Source: an uncultured Oleiphilus sp. (GTDB lineage: Bacteria; Pseudomonadota; Gammaproteobacteria; Pseudomonadales; Oleiphilaceae). Taken from it: 64,000 nt of DNA. A program made the position numbers and the translations under genes. Below the pieces are notes generated by a model. It searched no databases and was not told the origin of the DNA. It worked only from the letters and a program-made list of their open reading frames with translations. The stretch spans positions 62,001-126,000 of the forward strand of contig CAJWBE010000001.1 in assembly GCA_913020045.1 (NCBI GenBank), written 5' to 3'. This document shows positions 19,272-30,017 of the stretch, one piece after another; position 1 is the stretch's first letter; the number at the start of each line of letters is the position of its first letter.

Positions 19272-19331
19272 ACATTCGGCACTAAGGTTATGGGTAAAAA
19301 AGGTTGTCTCGCTCGCTTTCTGCCAGACAAT

Positions 19332-19366
19332 AAAAAAGCGCCTGACATACAGCTACGTCAGGCGCT
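19332..19366 (-). terminator. Rho-independent terminator of icd
   Basis: A 10-bp stem (AGCGCCTGAC with GTCAGGCGCT) and 10-nt loop lie 22 bp past the icd stop on the minus strand. They are followed in that direction by a run of six U. Confidence 0.9.
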
Positions 19367-19387
19367 TCATCAAACACTACCTTTGTA

Positions 19388-21691
<2,304 letters not shown>

Positions 21692-21850
21692 TCAGTGGAA
21701 CGAATTTATGTGGCGCATATTCTAGCGAAAAACAGCATCAATTGCGCGTAAAATCTGGGCGGCCTTAGTTGTAACGGCCGCAACTGAGCAGTGTAGTCTA
21801 TAAAACCAAAGATCAAAGCGATAATTGGACACTGGCCTAGACCGACACAG

Positions 21851-22492
21851 CTAACGAAAAGCGTCTTCACTAATGACTTCAGAATACAAGGTGCCTATTG
21901 ATACTTCCAGTGCGCGCTTTTCATCACGAGCATCGACCAATCGGCGATAGTTTCTCAGGTTTTTAACACCCGAGACCACCTCAACAGAGCCTGCATTGGA
22001 GATAAACTCGCCCATCAAGTCCTGCTCACCGTCACGCACGGAATACAACTCCATGGTCACAACCAAGCAGTGCACGGCCGTCGCCGGAAAAGCACCCAAC
22101 GTCAGCAAAGACAAGGTATAACTCACATCTAGTTCGGCAGAGTCGACGCCTTCCATGCATGCCCCGCCATCAGGCACCGCACTCGTCACATTAAAAACAT
22201 AATCGGCGGCCGCCACGTCTACAAGTTCAAACCCATAATGTATGGCAATCGTTCGCGCCAAATCCAGAACCTCAGCAGAACTACTGTGCAACTTGTATAA
22301 ACGACTGCTGTCTTGCAAGGAAATTTGAATTTGCTCACCAGTGATGGCGACTAAAACCCCTCGCGCTGTTGAAAGGTCTGTCTTGGTTGATACTAATCTA
22401 ACGTCCGACCCTGTCGTTGAACAACCGCCAAGGAACAAAGCAACAACTATGCAGATCAGCACACTCGCGCGACGCAAACACAGACTCATCAT
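21851..22492 (-). CDS. Hypothetical lipoprotein coupled to folX
   Basis: A 213-aa protein with a lipoprotein signal (basic start, hydrophobic core, LGGC with the lipidated Cys at about 24). After it come about 190 residues without a domain I recognise. The pattern of a mixed alpha/beta periplasmic domain (AEVLDLARTIAIHYGFELVDVAAADYVFNV) resembles small envelope lipoproteins that bind a partner. Its ATG overlaps the folX stop by 4 nt, so it is translationally coupled, but no functional link to pterins is known. It is probably anchored in the outer or inner membrane. Confidence 0.75.
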   Translation of the reverse strand: MMSLCLRRASVLICIVVALFLGGCSTTGSDVRLVSTKTDLSTARGVLVAITGEQIQISLQDSSRLYKLHSSSAEVLDLARTIAIHYGFELVDVAAADYVFNVTSAVPDGGACMEGVDSAELDVSYTLSLLTLGAFPATAVHCLVVTMELYSVRDGEQDLMGEFISNAGSVEVVSGVKNLRNYRRLVDARDEKRALEVSIGTLYSEVISEDAFR

Positions 22493-22869
22493 ATCGGCGC
22501 TCCCTGATCACGATGCGCTCGTAAAGTGATCGAGACCGAGTCGGCGAAACGCAATGCATGTGGCTTTTCAATCGACACTTCTGCACGCACTACTTGCTGA
22601 TTGTCCATGATCAAAGAGGTCACATCCGCCGTCAACTTTTCCAATAATTTAAATCGCCCATCTTCCACTAATTTGATAATCGCTTTCGTCACCACTTTAT
22701 AGTCTAAAGCCTGTATTTCGCTATCCGTTTCACAAGCTTGATTGGCGGGGTAAAAAATCTTGGCGTTAATCACAACATCTTGCTTCTTCTGCAATTCCTC
22801 GGGATTAAAACCGATATATGTCCGCAAGCGAAGGTTGGTGATCCGAATTTCCGCATTATCAAATATCAC
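22489..22869 (-). CDS. folX: Dihydroneopterin triphosphate 2'-epimerase
   Basis: A 126-aa tunnelling-fold enzyme aligning with E. coli FolX along its length: IRITNLRLRTYIGFNPEE, KQDVVINAKIFYPA, LDYKVVTKAII, the catalytic RFKLLEKL, and KPHALRFADSVSITLR. FolX epimerises dihydroneopterin triphosphate to dihydromonapterin triphosphate, leading to tetrahydromonapterin. The RLRT..G and HALR..DS features favour FolX over FolB. The folM and folE partners are not in the window. It is first in a two-gene unit with the lipoprotein. Confidence 0.9.
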   Translation of the reverse strand: MIFDNAEIRITNLRLRTYIGFNPEELQKKQDVVINAKIFYPANQACETDSEIQALDYKVVTKAIIKLVEDGRFKLLEKLTADVTSLIMDNQQVVRAEVSIEKPHALRFADSVSITLRAHRDQGAPI

Positions 22870-23256
22870 TGGTTCAAAGTCCTATTGGTCCATTCTGTCT
22901 AGAGGCGGTTTGCATTAAAACACGATAATTCAATGTCCATAGAAAGGCATTTGCAACAACGCCAGTAAAGGCATGCTGATGACAGCCAATCTAAACGCTG
23001 ATATCGGTATTTTCTAATGCCACATAGTAACCGAAGATAGACCTTCCCAACACTGCTGAGTCGATGAAAATCAATAAAGATAAACAGACCTGGCAACACA
23101 CAAAAATCACCTTTGCGCATCAACAAAAAGTAAGACCGCGATTCAAGATATTGTCACTAACCGTCACATACTTTAATGACGCATTGCTTTACTATACGGC
23201 CAGCTTAAAAGCAGCCCTTTTTACTGCTGGATCTTTTGATTATTTAGCGAGGCCAG
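22870..23256. other. Divergent intergenic region folX / RND adaptor
   Basis: About 390 bp containing short frames on both strands that lack recognisable products. It must carry the promoters for both flanking units. No clear operator or regulator gene was seen. Confidence 0.4.
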
Positions 23257-24345
23257 ATGAACCGTTCTATTACAATTTCTATCGTACTTGCCGTTTTGGC
23301 GCTTGTTTGGGTGCTTTCCGGCTCGCTATCGTCAGACGAAACAACAGCCGCTGACAGCGCAACTTCGAACGAGCAAGGTAAACAACAAGTTCAGGCGTTC
23401 AAAGTGAAAACAAAAAATATTCAAGCACAGACCATGAACGACCAAATCACGCTGCAAGGTAACCTAATTGCAAAGCGCGAAATTCAGATACGAGCCGAAA
23501 CGGAAGGCAGTATTGCCGCGCTATCTGCATCAAAGGGTGAGACCCTTCGTCGAGGACAAGCGATTGCAAACATCGCTATCAATGATCGCCAAGCTCGACT
23601 CGACCAAGCGAAGGCGGAGCTTAAAGTCCGTGAAGCCGACCTGGCATCCGGTTTAAGATTGAAAGAGAAAAAATTGATTTCGACCAATCAGCATGAACAA
23701 AACATTGCCAATGTTGAAGCCGCGAAAGCGGCGGTCAAACAAATTCAAGTCGAAATACAACACACCCGTATCACAGCCGCTTTTGCAGGCATCCTGAACG
23801 ACCTACATATCGAAAAAGGCGACTACGTTAGCGCGGGCGACCCGATTGCAAATTTAGTCGACGCCTCATCCATTAAGCTAAGCGCCGATGTCCCGCAGCA
23901 GCACATTAACAAACTGGTTCTCGGACAAGTCGTTGTTGCTCGTTTGCTCGACGGCACCGAGATAAGTGGCACTCTGAGTTATATTTCAAGCTCTGCCAAC
24001 TCGCAAACCCGGACGTTTCATATCGAAGCTCAAGCCGAGAACACCTTGGGTTTGAAACGCTTTGGCCAAAGCGCGAATATCGAAATACGATTGGGGAAAC
24101 AGCTTGCCCACAAATTATCACCATCTTCATTGGACCTAGATAGCGACGGCGGCTTGCTCGTCAAAGGCGTTACGCAAGAGAATCGAGTGGAGGCGGTACC
24201 GGTAACCATCATTCGCAATGAAGCGGATGGCATGTGGTTATCTGGCATTCCTGAAAAATTTAACCTGATCACGGTCGGCCAAGGCTTTGTACAAGCTGGC
24301 GATTTAGTTGAACCCGTCGCGGACGAAAGTGGAGCGGCGCTATGA
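23257..24345 (+). CDS. RND efflux periplasmic adaptor (membrane fusion protein)
   Basis: A 362-aa protein with an N-terminal membrane anchor/signal (residues 4-22). The order is then beta-barrel start, lipoyl half (EIQIRAETEGSIAALSASKGETLRRGQAIANI), a helical hairpin (about 110-155), the second lipoyl half (AAFAGILNDLHIEKGDYVSAGDPIANLVD), a beta-barrel and a membrane-proximal domain. It links the inner-membrane pump to an outer-membrane channel. Its TGA overlaps the pump ATG (ATGA). No outer-membrane factor or regulator is adjacent. Confidence 0.92.
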   Translation: MNRSITISIVLAVLALVWVLSGSLSSDETTAADSATSNEQGKQQVQAFKVKTKNIQAQTMNDQITLQGNLIAKREIQIRAETEGSIAALSASKGETLRRGQAIANIAINDRQARLDQAKAELKVREADLASGLRLKEKKLISTNQHEQNIANVEAAKAAVKQIQVEIQHTRITAAFAGILNDLHIEKGDYVSAGDPIANLVDASSIKLSADVPQQHINKLVLGQVVVARLLDGTEISGTLSYISSSANSQTRTFHIEAQAENTLGLKRFGQSANIEIRLGKQLAHKLSPSSLDLDSDGGLLVKGVTQENRVEAVPVTIIRNEADGMWLSGIPEKFNLITVGQGFVQAGDLVEPVADESGAAL

Positions 24346-27300
24346 TGCTGGGCGATGCAAGCCCAAGCAACCCCGTTGACTGGGCGATCAAGCGACGACG
24401 CGGCGCTTTGCTCGTGCTATTTTTCTTTCTTGTCGCAGGCATCGTGGCCTATGGCGATATCCCCAAAGAGTCGGAACCCGACATTGCCATTCCCATCATC
24501 TATGTCTCAATGACCCACGAAGGTATTTCGCCAGAAGACGCTGAACGCTTGCTGGTTAGACCGATGGAAAAAGAGCTCAAGTCGATTGAAGGCGTGAAAG
24601 AAATGAGCGCCGTCGCATCAGAAGGTCATGCCTCGGTGACGCTAGAGTTTGATGCTGGCTTCAATAGTGATCAGGCATTAGATGATGTCCGAGAAAAAGT
24701 GGACCGCGCCAAAAGTAAATTGCCCGCCGATTCTGACGAGCCGACAGTAAATGAAGTCAACGTTGCGCTGTTCCCGGTTCTTAGCATGAGCCTTGCAGGC
24801 TCTATATCCGAGCGCTATCTGCTGCAAATTGCCCGCGACTTGCGGGACGACATTGAAGCACTACCCGGTGTGCTCGAAGTTGATATTGGTGGCGACAGAG
24901 AAGAAGTCTTAGAAGTAATCGTCGACCCAATTATCCTTGAAACCTATAACATTAGCTTCGAAAGTGTATTGAGCATTGTGCAACGCAATAACCAGCTCAT
25001 CGCGGCAGGGGCAATTGATAACGGCCAAGGCCGCCAAGTAATGAAAGTCTCTGGCATCATCGAAGATCTCGAAGATATTTTGGCTCTCCCCATTAAGGTA
25101 GTTGATGATGTGGTAGTCTCATTCAGGGATGTCGCAACGATCCGTAGAACATTCAAAGACCCGCAGGGTTTCGCGCGCGTCAACGGTGAGCCTTCCCTAT
25201 CTCTTGAAGTAAAGAAACGTGTCGGCTCGAACATCATTGAGGTCATCGAGCAAGTGAAAGCAATCGTACAGGAGAAAAAAGCGTTTTGGCCCGAATCGCT
25301 TACGCATACCTATATCTTGGATAAATCAGGCCAGATCAAAGAAATGCTTCAAGACCTCCAAAACAATGTATCCAGTGCGATTGTGATGGTAATGATTGTT
25401 ATTGTGGGCGCGTTGGGTGTGCGCTCATCGTTGCTTGTTGGCCTTGCTATTCCGGCCTCATTTTTAAGCAGTATTTTGATTATTCATTGGATGGGCCTAA
25501 CCCTAAATATCGTTGTTTTATTCAGTCTGATTTTAGTTGTTGGCATGCTGGTCGATGGGGCGATTGTGGTATCCGAGCTCGCCTCACGTAACCAAGATTT
25601 AGGCATGTCTCCGGAGCAAGCATTCTCAAAAGCCTCTAAACGCATGGCTTGGCCAATTATCGCCTCCACAGCAACGACGCTGGCTGTCTTTGTTCCGCTC
25701 ATTTCATGGCCCGGAACCGTCGGCGAGTTTATGAAATTCTTACCTATCACGGTCATTGTGTGCCTGCTGGCATCGATGGTTGTGGCCTTGGTTTTTCTGC
25801 CAGTGCTCGGCGCATGGTTGGGCGGCAGTCGTACGCAAGTATCAGCGCGCAACCCATCCGGCGAAGGCCGTTTTGCCGAGAGTTATGCCAAGCTCCTAAC
25901 ATCATTACTCAAGCGCCCTGGACTTACCTTGTTATGCGCCTTGGGGATTATCGTGATGACCTACGTGACATATGGCCAAATTGGCAAGGGCGTCGAGTTC
26001 TTCCCTGAGGTAGAGCCTGAAACGGCGCAAGTGATGGTTCATGCCAGAGGAGACCTTTCAATATTTGAAAAAGACCAACTGCTCAAGTCTGTCGAACGGA
26101 ATTTCTATGGTATGCCTGAACTCGAATCGGTCTACGCAAGATCCTTCAATCAGTCCTTTATGGGAGCGGCAGAAGACGTGATCGGGACGGTCCAGTTCCA
26201 GTTTGTGGACTGGGATAAACGCCGGCCCGCCTCTGAAATCTTGGACGAAATGAAGCAAATGACGGCGCAGATTGCAGGGGTAAAGCTGGAGTTCCGCAAG
26301 GCCGAAAACGGCCCCTCTGGCGGCAAGCCTATCAAACTTCAAGTAAGTGCTTACGAACCCGCTAATGCTGACGCGGCAGTAGAGATAATCCGCAGCACGA
26401 TGCAAGAATTAGGCGGCTACAAAGATGTTGAAGACGATAGAGCGCTGCCTGGTATCGAATGGCAACTCGATGTGGATAGAGAAACCTCTGCAAAATATGG
26501 TGCCGACGTTGCGCTGATCGGCAGTGCAATTCAGATGATCACTAACGGTCTTCGCGTTGCCGAGTATCGTCCAAACGACACTGACGAAGAAGTCGATATT
26601 GCGATTCGGTTCCCTGAGGAACGACGTACGCTAGAAGAGTTTGATCGATTCCGTATTCAAACCAGTAAAGGAATGGTGCCGTTAAGCAACTTTGTTCATC
26701 TCAGTCCAGCGCCCAAAACAGGAACAATAAAACGAGTGGACGCAAAGCGCGCCCTCACCTTGCAAGCAGACGTAGAAGAAGGCCTCTTAGTCAGCGATAA
26801 ACTCAAAGCCTTACAAGCTGCGATTCCTAGTGAGAAGTTCGCGCCAGACGTGCGCATTGCAGTGAAAGGCGAAGAAGAAGATCAGCAAGAAACAATGGTC
26901 TTTTTGGGTACCGCATTCCTACTCGCTATTTTCCTTATGCTGTTGATATTGGTTATTCAGTTCAACAGTTTTTATCAAAGCTTTCTGGTACTCAGCGCAA
27001 TCATATTTTCTACCGCTGGCGTCCTGATCGGACTAATGATCACCAGCCAGCCGTTTGGCATTGTCATGGTCGGGCTCGGCATAATCGCGCTCGCAGGAAT
27101 TGTTGTGAATAACAACATCGTTTTGATTGACACCTATAACGGCTTTATATCAGACGGCTTTGAGGCCAGCGAAGCGGCCTTAGAAACGGGGAAGTTACGG
27201 TTAAGACCTGTATTACTAACGGCGGGTACAACGATTCTAGGACTGATTCCGATGGTGCTGGCAATGAACATCGACTTTATTAACCGCCATGTTGCGTTTG

Positions 27301-27512
27301 GTGCGCCGTCCACGCAGTGGTGGACTCAGCTATCAAGTGCAATTGCTGGGGGGTTAGGCTTTGCAACCGCTCTCACCTTGCTACTCACACCATGTTTGCT
27401 CGTACTCGGAGCAAAATTCAGTTTCTCGATGAAAAATAAGCCCCAAACTGAACAGCCAGGTCAACTGGCGCAAGCCCCTACTCATGTATCATCTGAAAGA
27501 CTAAGCTCTTAA
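24342..27512 (+). CDS. RND efflux transporter permease, HAE1-type
   Basis: A 1056-aa, 12-helix proton-driven pump of the AcrB/MexF superfamily. The first helix is near residues 20-38, then a large periplasmic porter loop, a helix block about 335-530 with the proton-relay segment GMLVDGAIVVSE, a second porter loop, and a final helix block about 855-1030 (GIVVNNNIVLIDTYN). Opening motifs DIPKESEPDIAIP and YVSMTHEGISPEDAERL fit the CusA/HAE1-like branch seen in many marine bacteria. Substrates are unknown, probably hydrophobic toxicants. It is translationally coupled to the adaptor. Confidence 0.93.
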   Translation: MMLGDASPSNPVDWAIKRRRGALLVLFFFLVAGIVAYGDIPKESEPDIAIPIIYVSMTHEGISPEDAERLLVRPMEKELKSIEGVKEMSAVASEGHASVTLEFDAGFNSDQALDDVREKVDRAKSKLPADSDEPTVNEVNVALFPVLSMSLAGSISERYLLQIARDLRDDIEALPGVLEVDIGGDREEVLEVIVDPIILETYNISFESVLSIVQRNNQLIAAGAIDNGQGRQVMKVSGIIEDLEDILALPIKVVDDVVVSFRDVATIRRTFKDPQGFARVNGEPSLSLEVKKRVGSNIIEVIEQVKAIVQEKKAFWPESLTHTYILDKSGQIKEMLQDLQNNVSSAIVMVMIVIVGALGVRSSLLVGLAIPASFLSSILIIHWMGLTLNIVVLFSLILVVGMLVDGAIVVSELASRNQDLGMSPEQAFSKASKRMAWPIIASTATTLAVFVPLISWPGTVGEFMKFLPITVIVCLLASMVVALVFLPVLGAWLGGSRTQVSARNPSGEGRFAESYAKLLTSLLKRPGLTLLCALGIIVMTYVTYGQIGKGVEFFPEVEPETAQVMVHARGDLSIFEKDQLLKSVERNFYGMPELESVYARSFNQSFMGAAEDVIGTVQFQFVDWDKRRPASEILDEMKQMTAQIAGVKLEFRKAENGPSGGKPIKLQVSAYEPANADAAVEIIRSTMQELGGYKDVEDDRALPGIEWQLDVDRETSAKYGADVALIGSAIQMITNGLRVAEYRPNDTDEEVDIAIRFPEERRTLEEFDRFRIQTSKGMVPLSNFVHLSPAPKTGTIKRVDAKRALTLQADVEEGLLVSDKLKALQAAIPSEKFAPDVRIAVKGEEEDQQETMVFLGTAFLLAIFLMLLILVIQFNSFYQSFLVLSAIIFSTAGVLIGLMITSQPFGIVMVGLGIIALAGIVVNNNIVLIDTYNGFISDGFEASEAALETGKLRLRPVLLTAGTTILGLIPMVLAMNIDFINRHVAFGAPSTQWWTQLSSAIAGGLGFATALTLLLTPCLLVLGAKFSFSMKNKPQTEQPGQLAQAPTHVSSERLSS

Positions 27513-27537
27513 ATCGGGCAGCTATGCAATTGTCGAG

Positions 27538-27768
27538 TTACGCTTTCCAAAATGGTTTGCGGGCTTCAAGGGTTCGAGCTTCTTCGCTAAGCCCGACATC
27601 TTTAAGAAGCCGAGGGCTCAGATTTTTCAACGCAAGGCGCTCGACACGTCTCTCACGCCAAAGTTTGAGCATGCTCCGCAGCGCCTTGCGGTTCAATGAG
27701 TTTTCTTTTCGTGCGCTGCACTCTTCTTGCGCTATCGTTATTGCTCCTAGGTGGCTGGTGTAGTTCAT
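27538..27768 (-). CDS. DUF1127 (YjiS-like) small protein
   Basis: A 76-aa protein whose C-terminal half has the DUF1127 pattern: LKLWRERRVERLALKNLS, then PRLLKDVGLS, and a terminal EARKPFWKA. The family are small basic proteins; in alphaproteobacteria short DUF1127 proteins bind RNA and affect phosphate and carbon physiology. The function here is unknown. It is divergent from a LysR regulator across a 235-bp region with a perfect palindrome, so LysR control is plausible. It is convergent with the RND pump. Confidence 0.85.
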   Translation of the reverse strand: MNYTSHLGAITIAQEECSARKENSLNRKALRSMLKLWRERRVERLALKNLSPRLLKDVGLSEEARTLEARKPFWKA

Positions 27769-27854
27769 TTTGGTTCTCCTCGCTTCGCTCTGATCTGGCG
27801 ACTCATCTTTGTTATGCCTTATTGCATGTCATTCATTGAAGCGTTCTCACCCTT

Positions 27855-27866
27855 GATTAGCTAATC
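27855..27866. promoter_or_regulatory. Perfect 12-bp palindrome between DUF1127 gene and LysR gene
   Basis: GATTAGCTAATC reads identically on both strands. It lies in the divergent intergenic region, about 90 bp from the DUF1127 start and 138 bp from the LysR start. It is a candidate operator for the LysR protein; this is inference from position only. Confidence 0.35.
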
Positions 27867-28003
27867 GTCATTTCAAATGCGCTTGATCGGAAATCCTGAT
27901 GGCGTTTGATCGCAAGTTGTTATTCAATGTGAATCTCTTTGGGAGCGCTGCGTTAAAAACTGTCCCGCAGCTCTGTCTCAGAGCCCTGTCATGGAGCATT
28001 AGT

Positions 28004-28912
28004 ATGGAATTACATCAGCTAAAAATTTTTGTCGCCGTTGCTGAAGAAAAACATCTCACGCGCGCCGCTGAGCGTGTCTTCAGCAGCCAGCCTGCGGTGA
28101 GCGCTCAGATAAAATCGCTTGAAGAGCAATTGGGTCTGCGTTTGTTTGATCGCACCCCCAAGGGCATGACGCTAACGCCAGCCGGCGAAAAACTTCTGGT
28201 ACAAGCTCGCAGCACCTTAGCGTCCGCCGCCTCATTAATGAGCGCCGCAAAGTCGCTGCAAGGTAGTATCGTGGGGGAGCTAGAAGTCGGCACCAATTCA
28301 GATATATCGTTTCTGCGCCTACCTCAAATCATGTCAACCCTGAAACAACAGCATCCAAACTTTACGCTTTCATTGGTGCAGAGCATGTCTGCTGACATCC
28401 TGCGCGATGTTCGAAAAGGGCATCAAGATACCGGATTCTTTTTCGGTCCAAACTCGCTCGGCGGTTTGCACTGTATCAAGCTGGCAGAAGTGCCTACCGC
28501 TGTCGTGGCTCCAACCGCATGGGCAGACAAAATAGCGCAAGCCTCTATCGAGTCATTAGCCGATATGCCATGGGTATATACCAAAGAAAGCTGTCCGTTT
28601 TATCTATTGAAAGAAGCACTATTCGAGCACTGCCAAGCCAAGCCGGAGAAAGCCCTATTTGTTGATACCGAAGAAAGTATTCGTGGGTTTATTCGAGCCG
28701 AACAAGGTATGTCTCTGCTGCGCGAAGACGATGCAGAGCAAGCTGAAAAGGAGGGTTGGGGGATTAGATGGACTGGCCAAACGCCTCAGTTACCTTTAAG
28801 TGTCGCGGTTCTTGCCAATCGTAGTAGAGAGCCAGAAATAGCTGCTTGGATAAACGCCCTAGAGGAAACTTGGAACATCGAAACGGAATCAAATGAACAG
28901 GTGGCAGGCTGA
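28004..28912 (+). CDS. LysR-family transcriptional regulator
   Basis: 302 aa from MELHQLKIFVAVAEEKHLTRAA, the standard LysR opening, with GGAG seven bases upstream; the open frame extends 35 codons further but without homology. The HTH occupies residues about 1-60 (AAERVFSSQPAVSAQIKSLEEQLGLRLFDR), followed by the linker helix and a type 2 periplasmic-binding effector domain. The likely target is the divergent DUF1127 gene and itself. The effector is unknown. Confidence 0.93.
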   Translation: MELHQLKIFVAVAEEKHLTRAAERVFSSQPAVSAQIKSLEEQLGLRLFDRTPKGMTLTPAGEKLLVQARSTLASAASLMSAAKSLQGSIVGELEVGTNSDISFLRLPQIMSTLKQQHPNFTLSLVQSMSADILRDVRKGHQDTGFFFGPNSLGGLHCIKLAEVPTAVVAPTAWADKIAQASIESLADMPWVYTKESCPFYLLKEALFEHCQAKPEKALFVDTEESIRGFIRAEQGMSLLREDDAEQAEKEGWGIRWTGQTPQLPLSVAVLANRSREPEIAAWINALEETWNIETESNEQVAG

Positions 28913-28937
28913 GCACGCAAGTACTTACTATATCGAG

Positions 28938-28964
28938 AGGGTCACTATTGCTTGACCCTTAGTT
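28938..28964 (+). terminator. Probable terminator of the LysR gene
   Basis: AGGGTCA and TGACCCT form a 7-bp stem with an 8-nt loop, 26 bp after the LysR stop, followed by a moderately T-rich TAGTTT. The tail is weak. Confidence 0.5.
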
Positions 28965-29027
28965 TAGGCCAAATGAAACATCCAAACGAATCATTTAGTC
29001 GTATACTCTTACTTAAACCCCAACAAA

Positions 29028-30014
29028 GTGAAGCCCATTCCAATGCCCGAAGTGAACTACCCAGACAAAGAACGAATTTTGATTGGCACCAGCAGCTGTT
29101 TAATGGGTGAGGAAGTGCGCTTCGATAAAAGCCACAAACATCACAGCTACACCACGAAAACTTTAGGTCAGTTTTTTACGTTTCGGCCGTTTTGTCCTGA
29201 AATGGCTATAGGGTTAGGTACGCCGCGCGAAACATTGCGTTTGGTCGAGCAAGATGGCGACATTCATTGTGTCGGAAATAAAACAGAAGGTCATGATGTC
29301 ACGATAGCGCTCAAGGATATCGCCAATGAGCAATCCTCTTGGCACGAGGAACTATGCGGATACATTCTCAAAAAGGGTTCTCCCAGTTGCGGCATGGAAC
29401 GCGTTAAAGTCTACAGCGCTGAAACACGCATGCCGCTGTATTCAGACAGCGGGATCTACGCCGCTCAGCTAATGAAAAACTTCCCATTAATGCCAATTGA
29501 AGAAGAAGGCCGTTTAGGCGACCCCATACTAAGGGAAAATTTTATTCAAAGAGTCTTTGCCTATCGTCACTGGCGTGATATCGAAAGCGAAGGCCTAAGC
29601 ATGCGAGTGCTCACGGAGTTTCATTCTGCTTATAAATACGTTCTATTGAGCCACGATCAAGACCGTACACGAGCCCTGGGACACCGACTTGCTCATGCGT
29701 CAAAAGAGCCCATTGAAGAGGTTGCCGAATGGTACTTGAATGAGTGGATGGGCATTCTTAAACTGCGCGCAACCCGAAAGAACCATGTCAACGTGCTTCA
29801 ACATTTACAAGGTTTCTTGAAAAACGACTTAGACAAAGAAGATAAAGCCGAGCTCACCGAAACAATCAGCCAATACCGACAAGGCATACTGCCCTTAATT
29901 GTTCCGATCACCCTGCTACGTCATCACTTTAGACGCCACCCAAAACCATTCACGTCACGATCCAAATACTTGGAGTCGCACCCCGCCGAATTGATGCTAC
30001 TCAACACCATTTAA
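29028..30014 (+). CDS. DUF523-DUF1722 fusion protein (TudS-like desulfurase domain plus YbgA-like domain)
   Basis: 328 aa. Residues about 15-160 are DUF523, with three conserved Cys in SSCLMG (Cys24), FRPFCPEMA (Cys56) and SPSCGMER (Cys121). In the TudS thiouracil desulfidase these ligate a [4Fe-4S] cluster. Residues about 185-310 are DUF1722 (YbgA-like), with AYKYVLLSHDQ and the final HYFRRHP-type segment. Such fusions are frequent beside photolyase genes in gammaproteobacteria, which fits the photolyase operon 9 kb away. The start is GTG at 29028; ATG at 29043 is possible. Proposed role: removing sulfur from thiolated pyrimidines, inferred from the domain only. Confidence 0.87.
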   Translation: MKPIPMPEVNYPDKERILIGTSSCLMGEEVRFDKSHKHHSYTTKTLGQFFTFRPFCPEMAIGLGTPRETLRLVEQDGDIHCVGNKTEGHDVTIALKDIANEQSSWHEELCGYILKKGSPSCGMERVKVYSAETRMPLYSDSGIYAAQLMKNFPLMPIEEEGRLGDPILRENFIQRVFAYRHWRDIESEGLSMRVLTEFHSAYKYVLLSHDQDRTRALGHRLAHASKEPIEEVAEWYLNEWMGILKLRATRKNHVNVLQHLQGFLKNDLDKEDKAELTETISQYRQGILPLIVPITLLRHHFRRHPKPFTSRSKYLESHPAELMLLNTI

Positions 30015-30017
30015 GGC

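Noticed and set aside
22899-23126. Minus-strand frame of 75 codons upstream of folX
   Set aside because: Cys- and aromatic-rich composition, no ribosome site, no family; overlaps another short frame on the opposite strand.
23064-23354. Plus-strand frame of 96 codons overlapping the RND adaptor start
   Set aside because: Runs into the adaptor gene in another frame and has no recognisable product.
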